Of a stretch of 64,000 nucleotides of DNA, positions 24,617 to 35,917 are shown piece by piece. Below the pieces are notes generated by a model. The model was given only the letters and a program-made list of their open reading frames with translations, was not told where the DNA came from and ran no database searches. Position numbers and translations under genes: made by a program. Position 1 is the first letter of the stretch. The number at the start of each line of letters is the position of its first letter. The stretch covers positions 1 through 64,000 of the forward strand of contig NZ_JACSCY010000011.1 of NCBI RefSeq assembly GCF_014333615.1, in the 5' to 3' direction. Origin of the DNA: Hymenobacter citatus (lineage in GTDB: Bacteria > Bacteroidota > Bacteroidia > Cytophagales > Hymenobacteraceae).

Positions 24617-25021
24617 ATGCAGCCCCCTACCTGTTCTATCACCTACCGCCCCGATCTGGGAGCCCTCATCGTGCGTTGGCCCGACGATGCACCCTTTCCT
24701 ACCCTGCAAGCTGATTTTGAGGCCATTTTGGCTGTAGCCGAGCAGCATGGCACAGCTCGCTGGCTGCTCGACGTGCGCCGCCGCGCCCACCTCGACCCTC
24801 AACTTGGCGACTGGACCACCCGCATCTTCTTCCCGCACGCGGCTGGCCGGCTGGTTCCGCAGGCGCTACGCTTATCAGTGCTGTGCTCCCCGGCACGTAT
24901 GGCAGTGTATGCGGCCAGTGCGGAGCAGCAGAGCTACCTGGCCCACGGCATTGCTCACCAAGCCTACCAAATGCACTTAGTGTGCGACGAAGGCAAGGCC
25001 ATGGAATGGCTGCTGGGGTAA
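24617..25021 (+). CDS. hypothetical protein, SpoIIAA/STAS-like size
   Basis: A 134-residue soluble protein from the ATG at 24617 (MQPPTCSITYRPDLGALIVR). It has alternating strands and helices: ITYRPDLGALIVRW, LQADFEAILAVAEQHG, ARWLLDVRRR, then LRLSVLCSPARMAVY and a final helix. The pattern (strand, helix, strand with WLLD..) recalls the SpoIIAA-like or STAS fold proteins of Bacteroidota, but I cannot confirm it. A frame from 24506 adds a low-quality leader. It is a lone gene ended by the terminator at 25147-25179. Confidence 0.6.
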   Translation: MQPPTCSITYRPDLGALIVRWPDDAPFPTLQADFEAILAVAEQHGTARWLLDVRRRAHLDPQLGDWTTRIFFPHAAGRLVPQALRLSVLCSPARMAVYAASAEQQSYLAHGIAHQAYQMHLVCDEGKAMEWLLG

Positions 25022-25146
25022 GCAGGTCATCGCTTAGCTTCGAGCAGCCGCTACCCATTCATATAGAACAAAACAATGCAGCTCAGGTGATGAAGCGTAC
25101 CAGTATTGCCCCTTGGCGGGGCTTTACACGATGATATCTTACATAA

Positions 25147-25179
25147 AAAAAGCCCCCAACCACGCGGTTGGGGGCTTTC
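25147..25179. terminator. bidirectional hairpin terminator
   Basis: An A-run, then AGCCCCCAACC, a four-base loop and GGTTGGGGGCT followed by TTTCT. It lies between the hypothetical gene (+) and htrA (-), which end convergently. Confidence 0.9.
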
Positions 25180-25203
25180 TGCTTTATACAAGCAAGACCT
25201 TGT

Positions 25204-26709
25204 TTAGCCGGCCTGCCCAATAGGGTAATAGGCTTCGCGGCCGTCGGGGTACACACCTTTCAGCAATACGCCCTCACTGTCTTTAGCCGCGTCGAGGTAG
25301 CGTTGCACGTCCTGCGGCTTGTTTACCTTGTGCTTATCAATTTCCGTGATGATGAAGCCATCAGCAATGCCCGTGCGGCGGAAGTTGCTGCTCCGGATGC
25401 CGGTGATTTTCACGCCGCCGCTCAGATCCAGCTTACTGGCCTCCTGGCGCGATACGGCGCTCAGGGTAGCGCCTTCGTATTTCACCGTGGCAGCAGCAAC
25501 TTCCTCGCGTACTACATCTGTTGTGCCGGTAGCGTTACGCAAGGTAGCGGTGGCGATGCGGGAATCGGAACCGCGCAGATAGCTTACTTTAATCTTATCG
25601 CCGGGCCGGAAGCGGGCTACCTGCTCCTGCAATTGCGAAGAGGTGTTCACATTCACCCCATTGATGGCGGTGATGATGTCACCCTCCTGCAAGCCAGCAT
25701 CGGCGGCGGCGCTACCTTTGTTGGCGCCAGCCACGTACACGCCGTTCAGGCTGCTCAGCTTCTTCTCGGCAGCCAGCTGGGCATTTACCTCCTGGATATT
25801 CACACCCAATAAGGCACGCTGCACTACTTTGTATTTCAGCAGGTCGTCTACCACCTTGCTCACGATAGAGCTGGGCACGGCAAACGAATACCCCTCAAAC
25901 GCGCCCGAATGCGAGGCAATGGCCGAGTTAATCCCGATCAGGTCACCTTTCAGGTTCACTAAGGCGCCACCCGAGTTGCCAGGGTTTACAACAGCATCCG
26001 TCTGCAGAAATGACTCGATGCCCATGTTATCCTCGCGGCGCAGGATGTTGATGTTACGGCCTTTGGCGGAGATGATACCAGCCGTTACGGTGGAGTTCAG
26101 GTTGAAGGGGTTGCCTACAGCTAGTACCCACTCACCTATCTTCACATCGTCGGAGTTACCGTAGCGCACAAAGGGTAGGTTGTCGGCTTCTACCTTCAGC
26201 ACGGCAATGTCCGTGTTGGGGTCAGCGCCTACCAGCTTGGCTTTGAACTTGCGCTTGTCGTCCATCACCACCTCAATCTTGTCGGCCTTCTCAATCACGT
26301 GGTTATTCGTGACGATGTAGCCGTTGGCGGCAATGATAACCCCGGAGCCTGAGCCCATCTGCGGGCCGCGCTGCTGGTGGTAGCCCCGCATATCTTCACC
26401 AAAGAACTGACGCAGAAACGGGTCCATGCCCGATGCGCCCTGGTCTTGGCTCATTTTCGGAGCGTATTCCGTCATCACGTGCACCACGGCGGGCGTCACG
26501 GAAGCGGCAGCTGCCACGAAGTTCAGGCCTTCGGGCACGGCATAATTAGAAGAGCGAAGTGCGCTGGTATAACGAACATTGGGGTCGGTAGCCACTACTT
26601 GTTGCTGGGCATCCGCCGTGGGTTCCAGCAATTTGTAACCACCAACGGCCACGCCCCCGCCCAGGATAGCGGAGCCTACGAGGCCGAGCATCATTTGTCT
26701 TGCTTGCAT
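25204..26709 (-). CDS. HtrA/DegQ-family periplasmic serine protease
   Basis: A 501-residue protein from the ATG at 26709 (MQARQMMLGLVGSAILGGGV), which has an N-terminal hydrophobic signal or anchor. The trypsin-like domain carries the triad His in VTNNHVIE, Asp in NTDIAVLKV and Ser in NPGNSGGALV. Two PDZ domains follow: one around GANKGSAAADAGLQEGDIITAING, one around FRRTGIADGFIITEIDKHKVNK. It degrades or refolds damaged envelope proteins. Length is usual for the phylum. A frame opening at 26838 would add 43 non-conserved residues. It lies alone between two terminators. Confidence 0.95.
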   Translation of the reverse strand: MQARQMMLGLVGSAILGGGVAVGGYKLLEPTADAQQQVVATDPNVRYTSALRSSNYAVPEGLNFVAAAASVTPAVVHVMTEYAPKMSQDQGASGMDPFLRQFFGEDMRGYHQQRGPQMGSGSGVIIAANGYIVTNNHVIEKADKIEVVMDDKRKFKAKLVGADPNTDIAVLKVEADNLPFVRYGNSDDVKIGEWVLAVGNPFNLNSTVTAGIISAKGRNINILRREDNMGIESFLQTDAVVNPGNSGGALVNLKGDLIGINSAIASHSGAFEGYSFAVPSSIVSKVVDDLLKYKVVQRALLGVNIQEVNAQLAAEKKLSSLNGVYVAGANKGSAAADAGLQEGDIITAINGVNVNTSSQLQEQVARFRPGDKIKVSYLRGSDSRIATATLRNATGTTDVVREEVAAATVKYEGATLSAVSRQEASKLDLSGGVKITGIRSSNFRRTGIADGFIITEIDKHKVNKPQDVQRYLDAAKDSEGVLLKGVYPDGREAYYPIGQAG

Positions 26710-26848
26710 GGGATAGAAAGAGGGTTGGAAAATGAAAACAGTCTTAAAGTAAGAATTCCAAGTGAAAAAACCATGAACAGCCGTCCATTTTGGTTGGCTA
26801 ACGGAAGAGCCCGGCCGCTTGGTATACGTTGCATTCAAACAACGCTAT

Positions 26849-26888
26849 ATCCAAGAAAAAAGCTCCGTGCGGAGCTTTTTTCTTGGAT
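26849..26888. terminator. 19-bp perfect hairpin terminator
   Basis: ATCCAAGAAAAAAGCTCCG and its exact reverse complement with a two-base loop, with A and T runs inside the stem. It lies eight bases after the hsp20 stop codon (minus strand) and before the htrA start. Confidence 0.88.
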
Positions 26889-26895
26889 CAATTAA

Positions 26896-27348
26896 CTAGC
26901 GCACTTCAATATGGTGCTTGGTCACTTTATCGGTGTCGAAGGGCAGCTGCACGCGCAGCAGGCCATCGGTCAGATCGGCCACAATGGCTTTGGCATTCAC
27001 CGTGTCGGGTAGGCGGAAGCTGCGGGTAAAGGTACCGTAGCTGGTTTCCACCCGGCGGAAGCGCGGAGCATTCTCGTCGCCCTCGGCCGCCACTGGGACC
27101 TTGCGCTCTCCTTTGATGGTGAGTTTGCCTTCCTCCACGTCAAGGCTCAGACTATCTTTCGCTACGCCGGGCACGGCCAGCACTAGCTCATAGCCGTCTT
27201 TCGACTCCAACACATCAGTGCTGGGCACAAATGAAGCAGCAGGCTCTGTGGCGGTCGGCAGCGTCTCGCGTAGCAGCTCGTTGAAGACCGTATTGAAAGG
27301 GCGCGCCGGACGGCGGGCAGGCAGGTTGTTATAAAGCAGAGTTGCCAT
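26896..27348 (-). CDS. Hsp20/alpha-crystallin small heat-shock protein
   Basis: A 150-residue chaperone from the ATG at 27348 (MATLLYNNLPARRPARPF). The alpha-crystallin domain covers about 42-140, with FVPSTDVLESKDGYELVLAVPG, LSLDVEEGKLTIKGER, FTRSFRLPDTVNAKAIVADLTDG and the closing LRVQLPF. It binds unfolding proteins in the cytoplasm and needs no ATP. It lies just before htrA on the same strand, but a strong terminator separates them. The 27349-27584 region upstream is AT-rich and presumably holds its promoter, without an exact -7 box that I could see. Confidence 0.93.
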   Translation of the reverse strand: MATLLYNNLPARRPARPFNTVFNELLRETLPTATEPAASFVPSTDVLESKDGYELVLAVPGVAKDSLSLDVEEGKLTIKGERKVPVAAEGDENAPRFRRVETSYGTFTRSFRLPDTVNAKAIVADLTDGLLRVQLPFDTDKVTKHHIEVR

Positions 27349-27584
27349 AATGGTACTGTAGAAGTTAAGATTTGAAGAGGAACTACATCGTGCTCCTACC
27401 TCTATTCTATAAATTCTGTACCAAGGGCTATCTGTACATTTTATTATGACTTTTTGTCTTATTTCAAACAAAACAGCATATAACACTCTGCAATATTTTC
27501 AGCACATAATAGCCATACTACTTGCAAATGCACTTTATATGAAGTCAGAGCTACGCCATAATGTCACTTTATTTACTACATCGG

Positions 27585-28409
27585 TCAATGCTGGGTAGGC
27601 AGTTGGCGCCGCTCGAACACGCTACCACCGCGAAACAATGTGAGGCGCGCATCCAAGCCGATTACAGGTGTTATTTTATTCAGCTGCCCACCAGGAATCG
27701 TCACTTTGCCCATTCCATCTGTTTGGGGCAAAGTGAAAATATATTCTGTTTGATAGCCGAACCACGGTGTTACATCGAAACCGCTAGGTAGACGCACGCC
27801 TACCTCAGCGCGAGCATAACCAAAGTCGATAAACCGTTCTTTTGGTTGAGTAGCTTCGTCGCGCTGGAAACGGAGATATGCTGTAGCCTCATAGGCTACA
27901 CGCGGTAGTAGTCTTATCTTCTCCCCTACCGCTATTGGTCGGTCAATATCCAGGCGCAGACTGGTAAAGGCGCGGCTATCAACGGCCTGCGTATTATATA
28001 TAGCGTATGTAGCTCCTAAGCGCTGCCGAAAATTAAATTTACCAAACGTATTCCAGTGCCGCACAAATAGCTCAGGTGCGAGGTTGGGGGAGAACATATT
28101 GATATCCGTACTGAAGCGGTTATCTTCAGACACTTTAATACCTAGAGTGGCTCCCCCACTCCAGTGCGTATCCCAAAACCGCTCGTAGCCTAGTAGTAAA
28201 CCGGTCCGCTTCAATCCATTGCCCGTAGGTCCAGGGTTGATAAGTCCGCGTAGGGTTAGCAGTAAGTAGTCGTCGCCATGCAGGGCGTATTCTGCTTGTA
28301 CCTGAGGTAGCAGCGCTACATCGTTGACGGTTCGACGCTGAGCAGTAACAGCAGTTGCCGTTAATAGCAACGCCGCCATTAGATTAGCAGCACGGGTAGC
28401 AGTTTTCAT
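27585..28409 (-). CDS. outer-membrane beta-barrel-like protein (DUF2490-like)
   Basis: A 274-residue protein with a signal peptide (MKTATRAANLMAALLLTAT, cut near VTAQ). The mature part alternates aromatic strands such as LLTLRGLINPG, LLLGYERFWDTHWSGG, NFRQRLGATYAIYN, TAYLRFQRDE and VTPWFGYQTEYIFTLPQ, as expected for a beta barrel; DUF2490-type proteins have this layout. The gene has visibly lower GC than most neighbours and the same is true of the stretch at 27349-27584. Function unknown. The nearest gene, an M20 peptidase-type enzyme, ends 32 bases upstream on the same strand. Confidence 0.65.
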   Translation of the reverse strand: MKTATRAANLMAALLLTATAVTAQRRTVNDVALLPQVQAEYALHGDDYLLLTLRGLINPGPTGNGLKRTGLLLGYERFWDTHWSGGATLGIKVSEDNRFSTDINMFSPNLAPELFVRHWNTFGKFNFRQRLGATYAIYNTQAVDSRAFTSLRLDIDRPIAVGEKIRLLPRVAYEATAYLRFQRDEATQPKERFIDFGYARAEVGVRLPSGFDVTPWFGYQTEYIFTLPQTDGMGKVTIPGGQLNKITPVIGLDARLTLFRGGSVFERRQLPTQH

Positions 28410-28441
28410 AGAACACAGTAGGTATAACTCACAGCACTAGT

Positions 28442-29644
28442 CTACTCAGCCGATGGCAGCGCCGCCAACTCGTGTAGCGCCAGCCACGCCATCAAGCCCG
28501 GCCCTACCTCCAGCGCTTGCTTGTCAATGTCGAAGGTAGGGGTGTGCACGGAGGCAGCGTAGCGGCCGTCGGCGGCGCGGGTCCCGAGGCGGTAGAAGCA
28601 CGCATCGGACACCTGCGAGTAGTAGGCAAAGTCTTCGGCGGCCATCCATTGGTCCAGCTCCACCACGTTGTCGGCGCCGAGGTAGGCTTCGGCGGCTTGG
28701 CGGGTGCGGGCCGTGAGGCGGGGCTCGTTTTCAAGGTAGGGGTATCCACGGCGGATTTCCAGCTCGCAGGTGGCACCCATGCTGGCAGCTAGGCCTTCGC
28801 ACAGGGTGCGCAGGTGCTGGTGCGCCTCGTTGCGCCACTCTTCGTTCAGCGTCCGGAACGTACCCTCAATGTACACCTCATTGGGAATAACGTTGGTAGC
28901 GCCGTTGGCAATCACCTTCCCAAACGACAGCACCGAGGGCAATTTAGGGCTAGCGCGCCGGCTCACAATCTGCTGGGCCGCCACGATGATGTGGGCCGCT
29001 ACCACCACGGGGTCAATGTTTTGCTCGGGCATGGCGCCGTGGCCGCCTTTGCCGCGCACGGTCAGGTACAGCTCGTCGGTGCTGGCCATGTAGCGCCCGG
29101 CCCGCAGCCCAATTTTGCCGGCCGGCAAGTGCGGAAATACGTGCTGCCCCAGCACACTCTGCGGCCGTGGGTTTTCCAGCACGCCATCCTTGATCATCAG
29201 CGAAGCCCCCCCGGGTAGCAACTCTTCACCGGGCTGAAACAACAGCTTGATGGTACCCTCAAACTCGTCGCGCACCTGCGTGAGGATGCGAGCCGCGCCC
29301 AGCAAAGAGGCTGTGTGCACATCGTGCCCACAGGCGTGCATCACGCCGGGGTTGGTCGATTTGTAGGGTACGTCGTTTTGCTCCTGAATCGGTAGCGCAT
29401 CCATATCGGCCCGCAAGGCTACTACCCGACTCTTGGGGTTGCGACCTTCGATAAGAGCTACCAAGCCGGTGCCCGCTACGGGCTGTGGCTCCAGGCCCAG
29501 CTGGCGCAACTGCTCGGCTACGTAGGCTACCGTATTGGTTTCCTGAAACGAAAGCTCGGGGTGCGCGTGCAAGTGCTCCCGCACGGCTACGACATCGGCA
29601 GCGTACGCGGCGGCCAATTCCTGGATTTTCTCGGGCTGAATCAT
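28442..29644 (-). CDS. M20-family amidohydrolase
   Basis: A 400-residue metal-dependent hydrolase of the IAA-amino-acid/hippurate/N-acetyl-diaminopimelate type. Metal-binding and catalytic motifs are visible: ALRADMDALP, MHACGHDVHTAS, LFQPGEELLPGGA, the dimerisation-domain segment GKGGHGAMPEQNIDP and, near the end, WMAAEDFAYYS. It removes acyl groups from amino acids or related amides; the exact substrate is open. The ATG at 29644 is chosen over a GTG at 29650, because the GTG lies inside an exact -7 box (29650-29657). This puts the start 5 bases after the box, which suggests a leaderless mRNA. Confidence 0.88.
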   Translation of the reverse strand: MIQPEKIQELAAAYAADVVAVREHLHAHPELSFQETNTVAYVAEQLRQLGLEPQPVAGTGLVALIEGRNPKSRVVALRADMDALPIQEQNDVPYKSTNPGVMHACGHDVHTASLLGAARILTQVRDEFEGTIKLLFQPGEELLPGGASLMIKDGVLENPRPQSVLGQHVFPHLPAGKIGLRAGRYMASTDELYLTVRGKGGHGAMPEQNIDPVVVAAHIIVAAQQIVSRRASPKLPSVLSFGKVIANGATNVIPNEVYIEGTFRTLNEEWRNEAHQHLRTLCEGLAASMGATCELEIRRGYPYLENEPRLTARTRQAAEAYLGADNVVELDQWMAAEDFAYYSQVSDACFYRLGTRAADGRYAASVHTPTFDIDKQALEVGPGLMAWLALHELAALPSAE

Positions 29645-29649
29645 ATTCA

Positions 29650-29657
29650 CAAAAGTA
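29650..29657 (-). promoter_or_regulatory. -7 promoter box directly before M20 gene
   Basis: TACTTTTG on the minus strand is an exact TAnnTTTG match. Its last G is five bases before the ATG at 29644. Confidence 0.6.
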
Positions 29658-29686
29658 GGGCGAAGTTTGGCTTTGCCCTACCCCGC

Positions 29687-30229
29687 CTATTGTCCCGCCT
29701 TACTCAGCAGCACCTGCGCCACCTGCAATTCGGCTTTAGGAGCCAAGGGTTTGAGGCGCAGCAAGGCCTGCTCGGCCTCCAGGCGGGTCAGATAGTCGCC
29801 GATGTACAGTCGGTACACGGGCTGCTTGAAGGTCAGGTAGTCGGTTTCTTCGGGGTAGCGGCTGATGACTGCCCGGCGGACAGACATGGCCTGGTCGCGC
29901 TCCAGGCCTGCGTAGGCCAGAATGCGGTAGCCCTGGGCATATTTCACGTTTAGGTTGGCAGCAGCTTGGTCGCGCAAGCGCTGCTCAATCTGTGCGTTTA
30001 CCTGGTTGGTGGGTACTACCGGCTTTTTGGGTGCCGGGGCTGGCGTAGTAGCCGTGGCAGTAGCAGGCGCCTCAAATGCAGGACGGTATTTACTTAAATC
30101 CTCGGCCGGTGTGCGCCGGGTGGTATCGGGGCGGGAGGCAGTGGGAGCCGAGGGAGAGTTGGTGGCACAGGCTGCCACCACGAACAAAGTCGGCAGCAGG
30201 AACACGTTACGGAATAGGCGTTTCATCAT
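29687..30229 (-). CDS. SPOR-domain lipoprotein
   Basis: A 180-residue lipoprotein from the ATG at 30229 (MMKRLFRNVFLLPTLFVVAAC), with the lipobox VAAC near residue 21. A Pro/Ala/Thr-rich linker runs to about 75. The C-terminal part (about 105-175) matches a SPOR domain, which binds stripped peptidoglycan, in the usual repeated pattern YRILAYAGLERDQAMSVRRA, YRLYIGDYLTRLEAEQALLR. The start overlaps the deoC stop by 23 bases. A role at the septum or in wall remodelling is typical of the domain. The start could also be the next Met (30226). Confidence 0.85.
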   Translation of the reverse strand: MMKRLFRNVFLLPTLFVVAACATNSPSAPTASRPDTTRRTPAEDLSKYRPAFEAPATATATTPAPAPKKPVVPTNQVNAQIEQRLRDQAAANLNVKYAQGYRILAYAGLERDQAMSVRRAVISRYPEETDYLTFKQPVYRLYIGDYLTRLEAEQALLRLKPLAPKAELQVAQVLLSKAGQ

Positions 30230-30887
30230 GCAGATCCAGCAGGGCAATGCTGTTAGAGGAACCAATACGGTCGGCACCGGCCGCAACCAGGGCCAGGGCC
30301 GCCGCGCGGGTGCGAATGCCCCCAGAGGCTTTAATACGGATAGAGCCCGGCAAATGACGACGCATCAGCCGAATATCTGCTACCGTAGCTCCTCGGTTGG
30401 CATAGCCCGTGGAAGTCTTCACAAAATCTACCTCCGCCTCGGCGCAGAGCTGGCAGGCCAGCACAATTTCCTCGTCGGAGAGCAGAGCGGTTTCGATGAT
30501 GACTTTCAGCTTAGCCCCGCGCAGGTGGCAAAGTTCTGCTATTTCCCCGATTTCCTCCTCTACCTCCGTGTATTGCCCCGAATGGAACGCCGCCAGATTC
30601 ATTACCATGTCGATTTCCTTGGCGCCGTCGCTCAAGGCCTGATGCGTTTCAAAAAACTTCACCTTGGCCAACTGATACCCCAACGGAAACCCTACCACTG
30701 TGCATACGGATACCCCTGAGCCCGCCAGCTTACCGGTAGCCCGGCGCACAAAGCACGGTGGCACGCAAACCGAGGCGAACCCATAATGGGCGGCTTCGGT
30801 GCAAAGCTTATCAATATCTGCCTGCGTGGCGTCGGGCCGGAGAAGCGTATGGTCAATACGGTGCGCAAGCGAGGTAGTCACTTCCAT
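30207..30887 (-). CDS. deoC: deoxyribose-phosphate aldolase
   Basis: A 226-residue TIM-barrel class I aldolase that splits 2-deoxy-D-ribose 5-phosphate into glyceraldehyde 3-phosphate and acetaldehyde in deoxynucleoside salvage. Active-site motifs are complete: EIDMVMN (Asp93), VDFVKTSTG (Schiff-base Lys157) and IKASGGIRT (Lys186). The length is normal. It runs into a SPOR lipoprotein gene with a 23-base overlap, so the two are co-transcribed although functionally unlike. On the minus strand it follows secA by 150 bases with a hairpin at 30981-31009 between. Confidence 0.95.
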   Translation of the reverse strand: MEVTTSLAHRIDHTLLRPDATQADIDKLCTEAAHYGFASVCVPPCFVRRATGKLAGSGVSVCTVVGFPLGYQLAKVKFFETHQALSDGAKEIDMVMNLAAFHSGQYTEVEEEIGEIAELCHLRGAKLKVIIETALLSDEEIVLACQLCAEAEVDFVKTSTGYANRGATVADIRLMRRHLPGSIRIKASGGIRTRAAALALVAAGADRIGSSNSIALLDLHDETPIP

Positions 30888-30980
30888 GAGGGCGAACAGG
30901 TTAGCATTCGGTTAACGGGGGACTCTACTCAATAACTGTGCAAAGAATACACGGGGCGTTGGCCCTCCCGGAAACAAACA

Positions 30981-31009
30981 GTGGCAGATGGAATAAATCC
31001 AACTGCCAC
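30981..31009 (-). terminator. hairpin terminator after secA
   Basis: GTGGCAGATGGA and TCCAACTGCCAC pair with one mismatch around a five-base loop, followed on the minus strand by a T/G-rich tail (TGTTTGTTT). It lies about 30 bases beyond the secA stop. Confidence 0.55.
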
Positions 31010-31037
31010 CGTCGTCTTTTTGAACAGGTAGAGCAGC

Positions 31038-34442
<3,405 letters not shown>

Positions 34443-34479
34443 GCTGGTAGTATAGAAAATGAAACGCCGGGGCGCACCT

Positions 34480-34487
34480 CAAATTTA
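34480..34487 (-). promoter_or_regulatory. -7 promoter box for secA
   Basis: TAAATTTG on the minus strand matches TAnnTTTG exactly, 37 bases before the secA ATG. No convincing -33 element is seen. Confidence 0.6.
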
Positions 34488-34538
34488 CAGATTTTCGAGT
34501 AAAACCCGACCGAGCGCGGCCCTGTTCCTCAAAACGCT

Positions 34539-34573
34539 AAAACCCCGACACTTCAAAGAGTGTGCGGGGTTTT
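34539..34573. terminator. hairpin between glf and secA
   Basis: AAAACCCCGACACT and AGTGTGCGGGGTTTT pair with a single mismatched or bulged position around a short loop. A and T runs flank both sides. It ends the glf transcript (minus) and separates it from secA. Confidence 0.8.
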
Positions 34574-34597
34574 CGTTTGCTGAAAAGGTGTCAGTCT

Positions 34598-34679
34598 TGT
34601 TTTTGGTTGGTGGTTTTTAGTTTTTGGCAGCAGACAATAATTCTGAGAGCCAAAAACTAAAAACCACCAATCAAAAACC
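34598..34679. repeat. long A/T-rich inverted repeat next to glf
   Basis: The left arm (about 34598-34628: GTTTTTGGTTGGTGG, then TTTTTAG, TTTTTGGC) and right arm (about 34650-34679) are complementary over some 29 bases with one mismatch, and a loop of about 20 bases. It lies directly after the glf stop codon. It has low GC, unlike families A to C. Confidence 0.8.
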
Positions 34680-34681
34680 AA

Positions 34682-35863
34682 CTACGCCTTCGGCTTGGCG
34701 GGGTCGCGGGAAACTAGCTTTTCTACCAGCGAAGCAGAACCCGAAATAGCGGGCTTCTTGATGGCTTCATCCGATTTTTCCGTCAGCTTCTTGTAGAGCG
34801 TGAGGGCCTGGGCTACCACCTGGTCCATGTTGTAGTACTTATAGGTAGCCAAGCGGCCTACGAAGTGCACGTTGGGCGTTTCCTCGGCCAGCTTTTTATA
34901 CTTGTTGTACAGCTCCGCATTCTCGGCCATCGGGATGGGGTAGTACGGGTCACCCTCGGCTTGTGGGTACTCATACACCAGCGCCGTTTTGGGGTGTTCC
35001 TGACCGGTGAGGGCCTTGAACTCGGTGATGCGCGTGTAGAGGTTGTCGTTGGGGTAGTTCACGACGGGCGCGGCCAAGTGCTTCTCCTTGCTCAGGGTTT
35101 CGTGTTTGAACTCCAGCGAGCGGTAGGGCAGCTTACCGAACTTGTAATCGAAATACTCGTCTACCGGCCCCGTGAAAATCATTTCCTTGAACGGGATAAA
35201 GTCGATGACCTCGTGGTAGTCTGTGTTCAGCATGATTTTGATGTTGGGGTGGTCCAGCATCTTCTCAAACATGCGCGTGTAGCCGTGCAGGGGCATGGCC
35301 TGGTAGGTATCGGTGAAGTACCGGTCGTCGCGGTTGGTGCGGGTAGGCACGCGGCTCGTCACCGACTTATCCAACTGCGAAGGGTCGAGGCCCCACTGCT
35401 TGTTGGTGTAGTTCTTGAAAAACTTGTTGTACAGCTCACGCCCTACCTTGCTCACTACCACATCTTCGGAGGTCTTGATGTTGGCTACCGGCTCGGCCAC
35501 TGAGGCGAAAAACTCCTCTACCTGAAAGCTGGTCAGGTTCAAGCCATACAGCTTGTTGATGGTATCCAGGTTGATCGGCATTGGCACAAACTGCCCGTCT
35601 ACCGACGCCAGCACGCGGTGCTCATAGGGGCGCCACTCCGTGAAGTTGCCCAGATAATCGAATACGTCCTTGGAATTGGTGTGGAAGATGTGCGGCCCGT
35701 ATTTATGAATCAGGATGCCTTCTTCATTGTAATGATCATAGGCATTGCCCGCAATATGGCTACGCTTATCAATGATGAGTACTTTCTTGTTGGAACGAGT
35801 GGCTAGCCGCTCAGCCAGCACGCTGCCGGCAAACCCGGCCCCGACGATGAGATAGTCAAACAT
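34682..35863 (-). CDS. glf: UDP-galactopyranose mutase
   Basis: A 393-residue FAD enzyme that converts UDP-galactopyranose to UDP-galactofuranose for surface glycans. The FAD-binding start is classic (FDYLIVGAGFAGSVLAERL), followed by IIDKRSHIAGNAYDHYNEEG and IHKYGPHIFHTNS. Family residues later include YGLNLTSFQVEEFF, NKQWGLDPSQLD and YPIPMAENAELYNKYK, and VGRLATYKYYNMDQ at the end. Length is normal. It lies 54 bases after a glycosyltransferase gene on the same strand; the two likely form an operon for galactofuranose-containing glycans. Confidence 0.95.
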   Translation of the reverse strand: MFDYLIVGAGFAGSVLAERLATRSNKKVLIIDKRSHIAGNAYDHYNEEGILIHKYGPHIFHTNSKDVFDYLGNFTEWRPYEHRVLASVDGQFVPMPINLDTINKLYGLNLTSFQVEEFFASVAEPVANIKTSEDVVVSKVGRELYNKFFKNYTNKQWGLDPSQLDKSVTSRVPTRTNRDDRYFTDTYQAMPLHGYTRMFEKMLDHPNIKIMLNTDYHEVIDFIPFKEMIFTGPVDEYFDYKFGKLPYRSLEFKHETLSKEKHLAAPVVNYPNDNLYTRITEFKALTGQEHPKTALVYEYPQAEGDPYYPIPMAENAELYNKYKKLAEETPNVHFVGRLATYKYYNMDQVVAQALTLYKKLTEKSDEAIKKPAISGSASLVEKLVSRDPAKPKA

Positions 35864-35917
35864 AATAGAGGGGTGTTTTGGGTTGTATGGTAGAAAGTTT
35901 AGTGTAAGAGCAACTGC

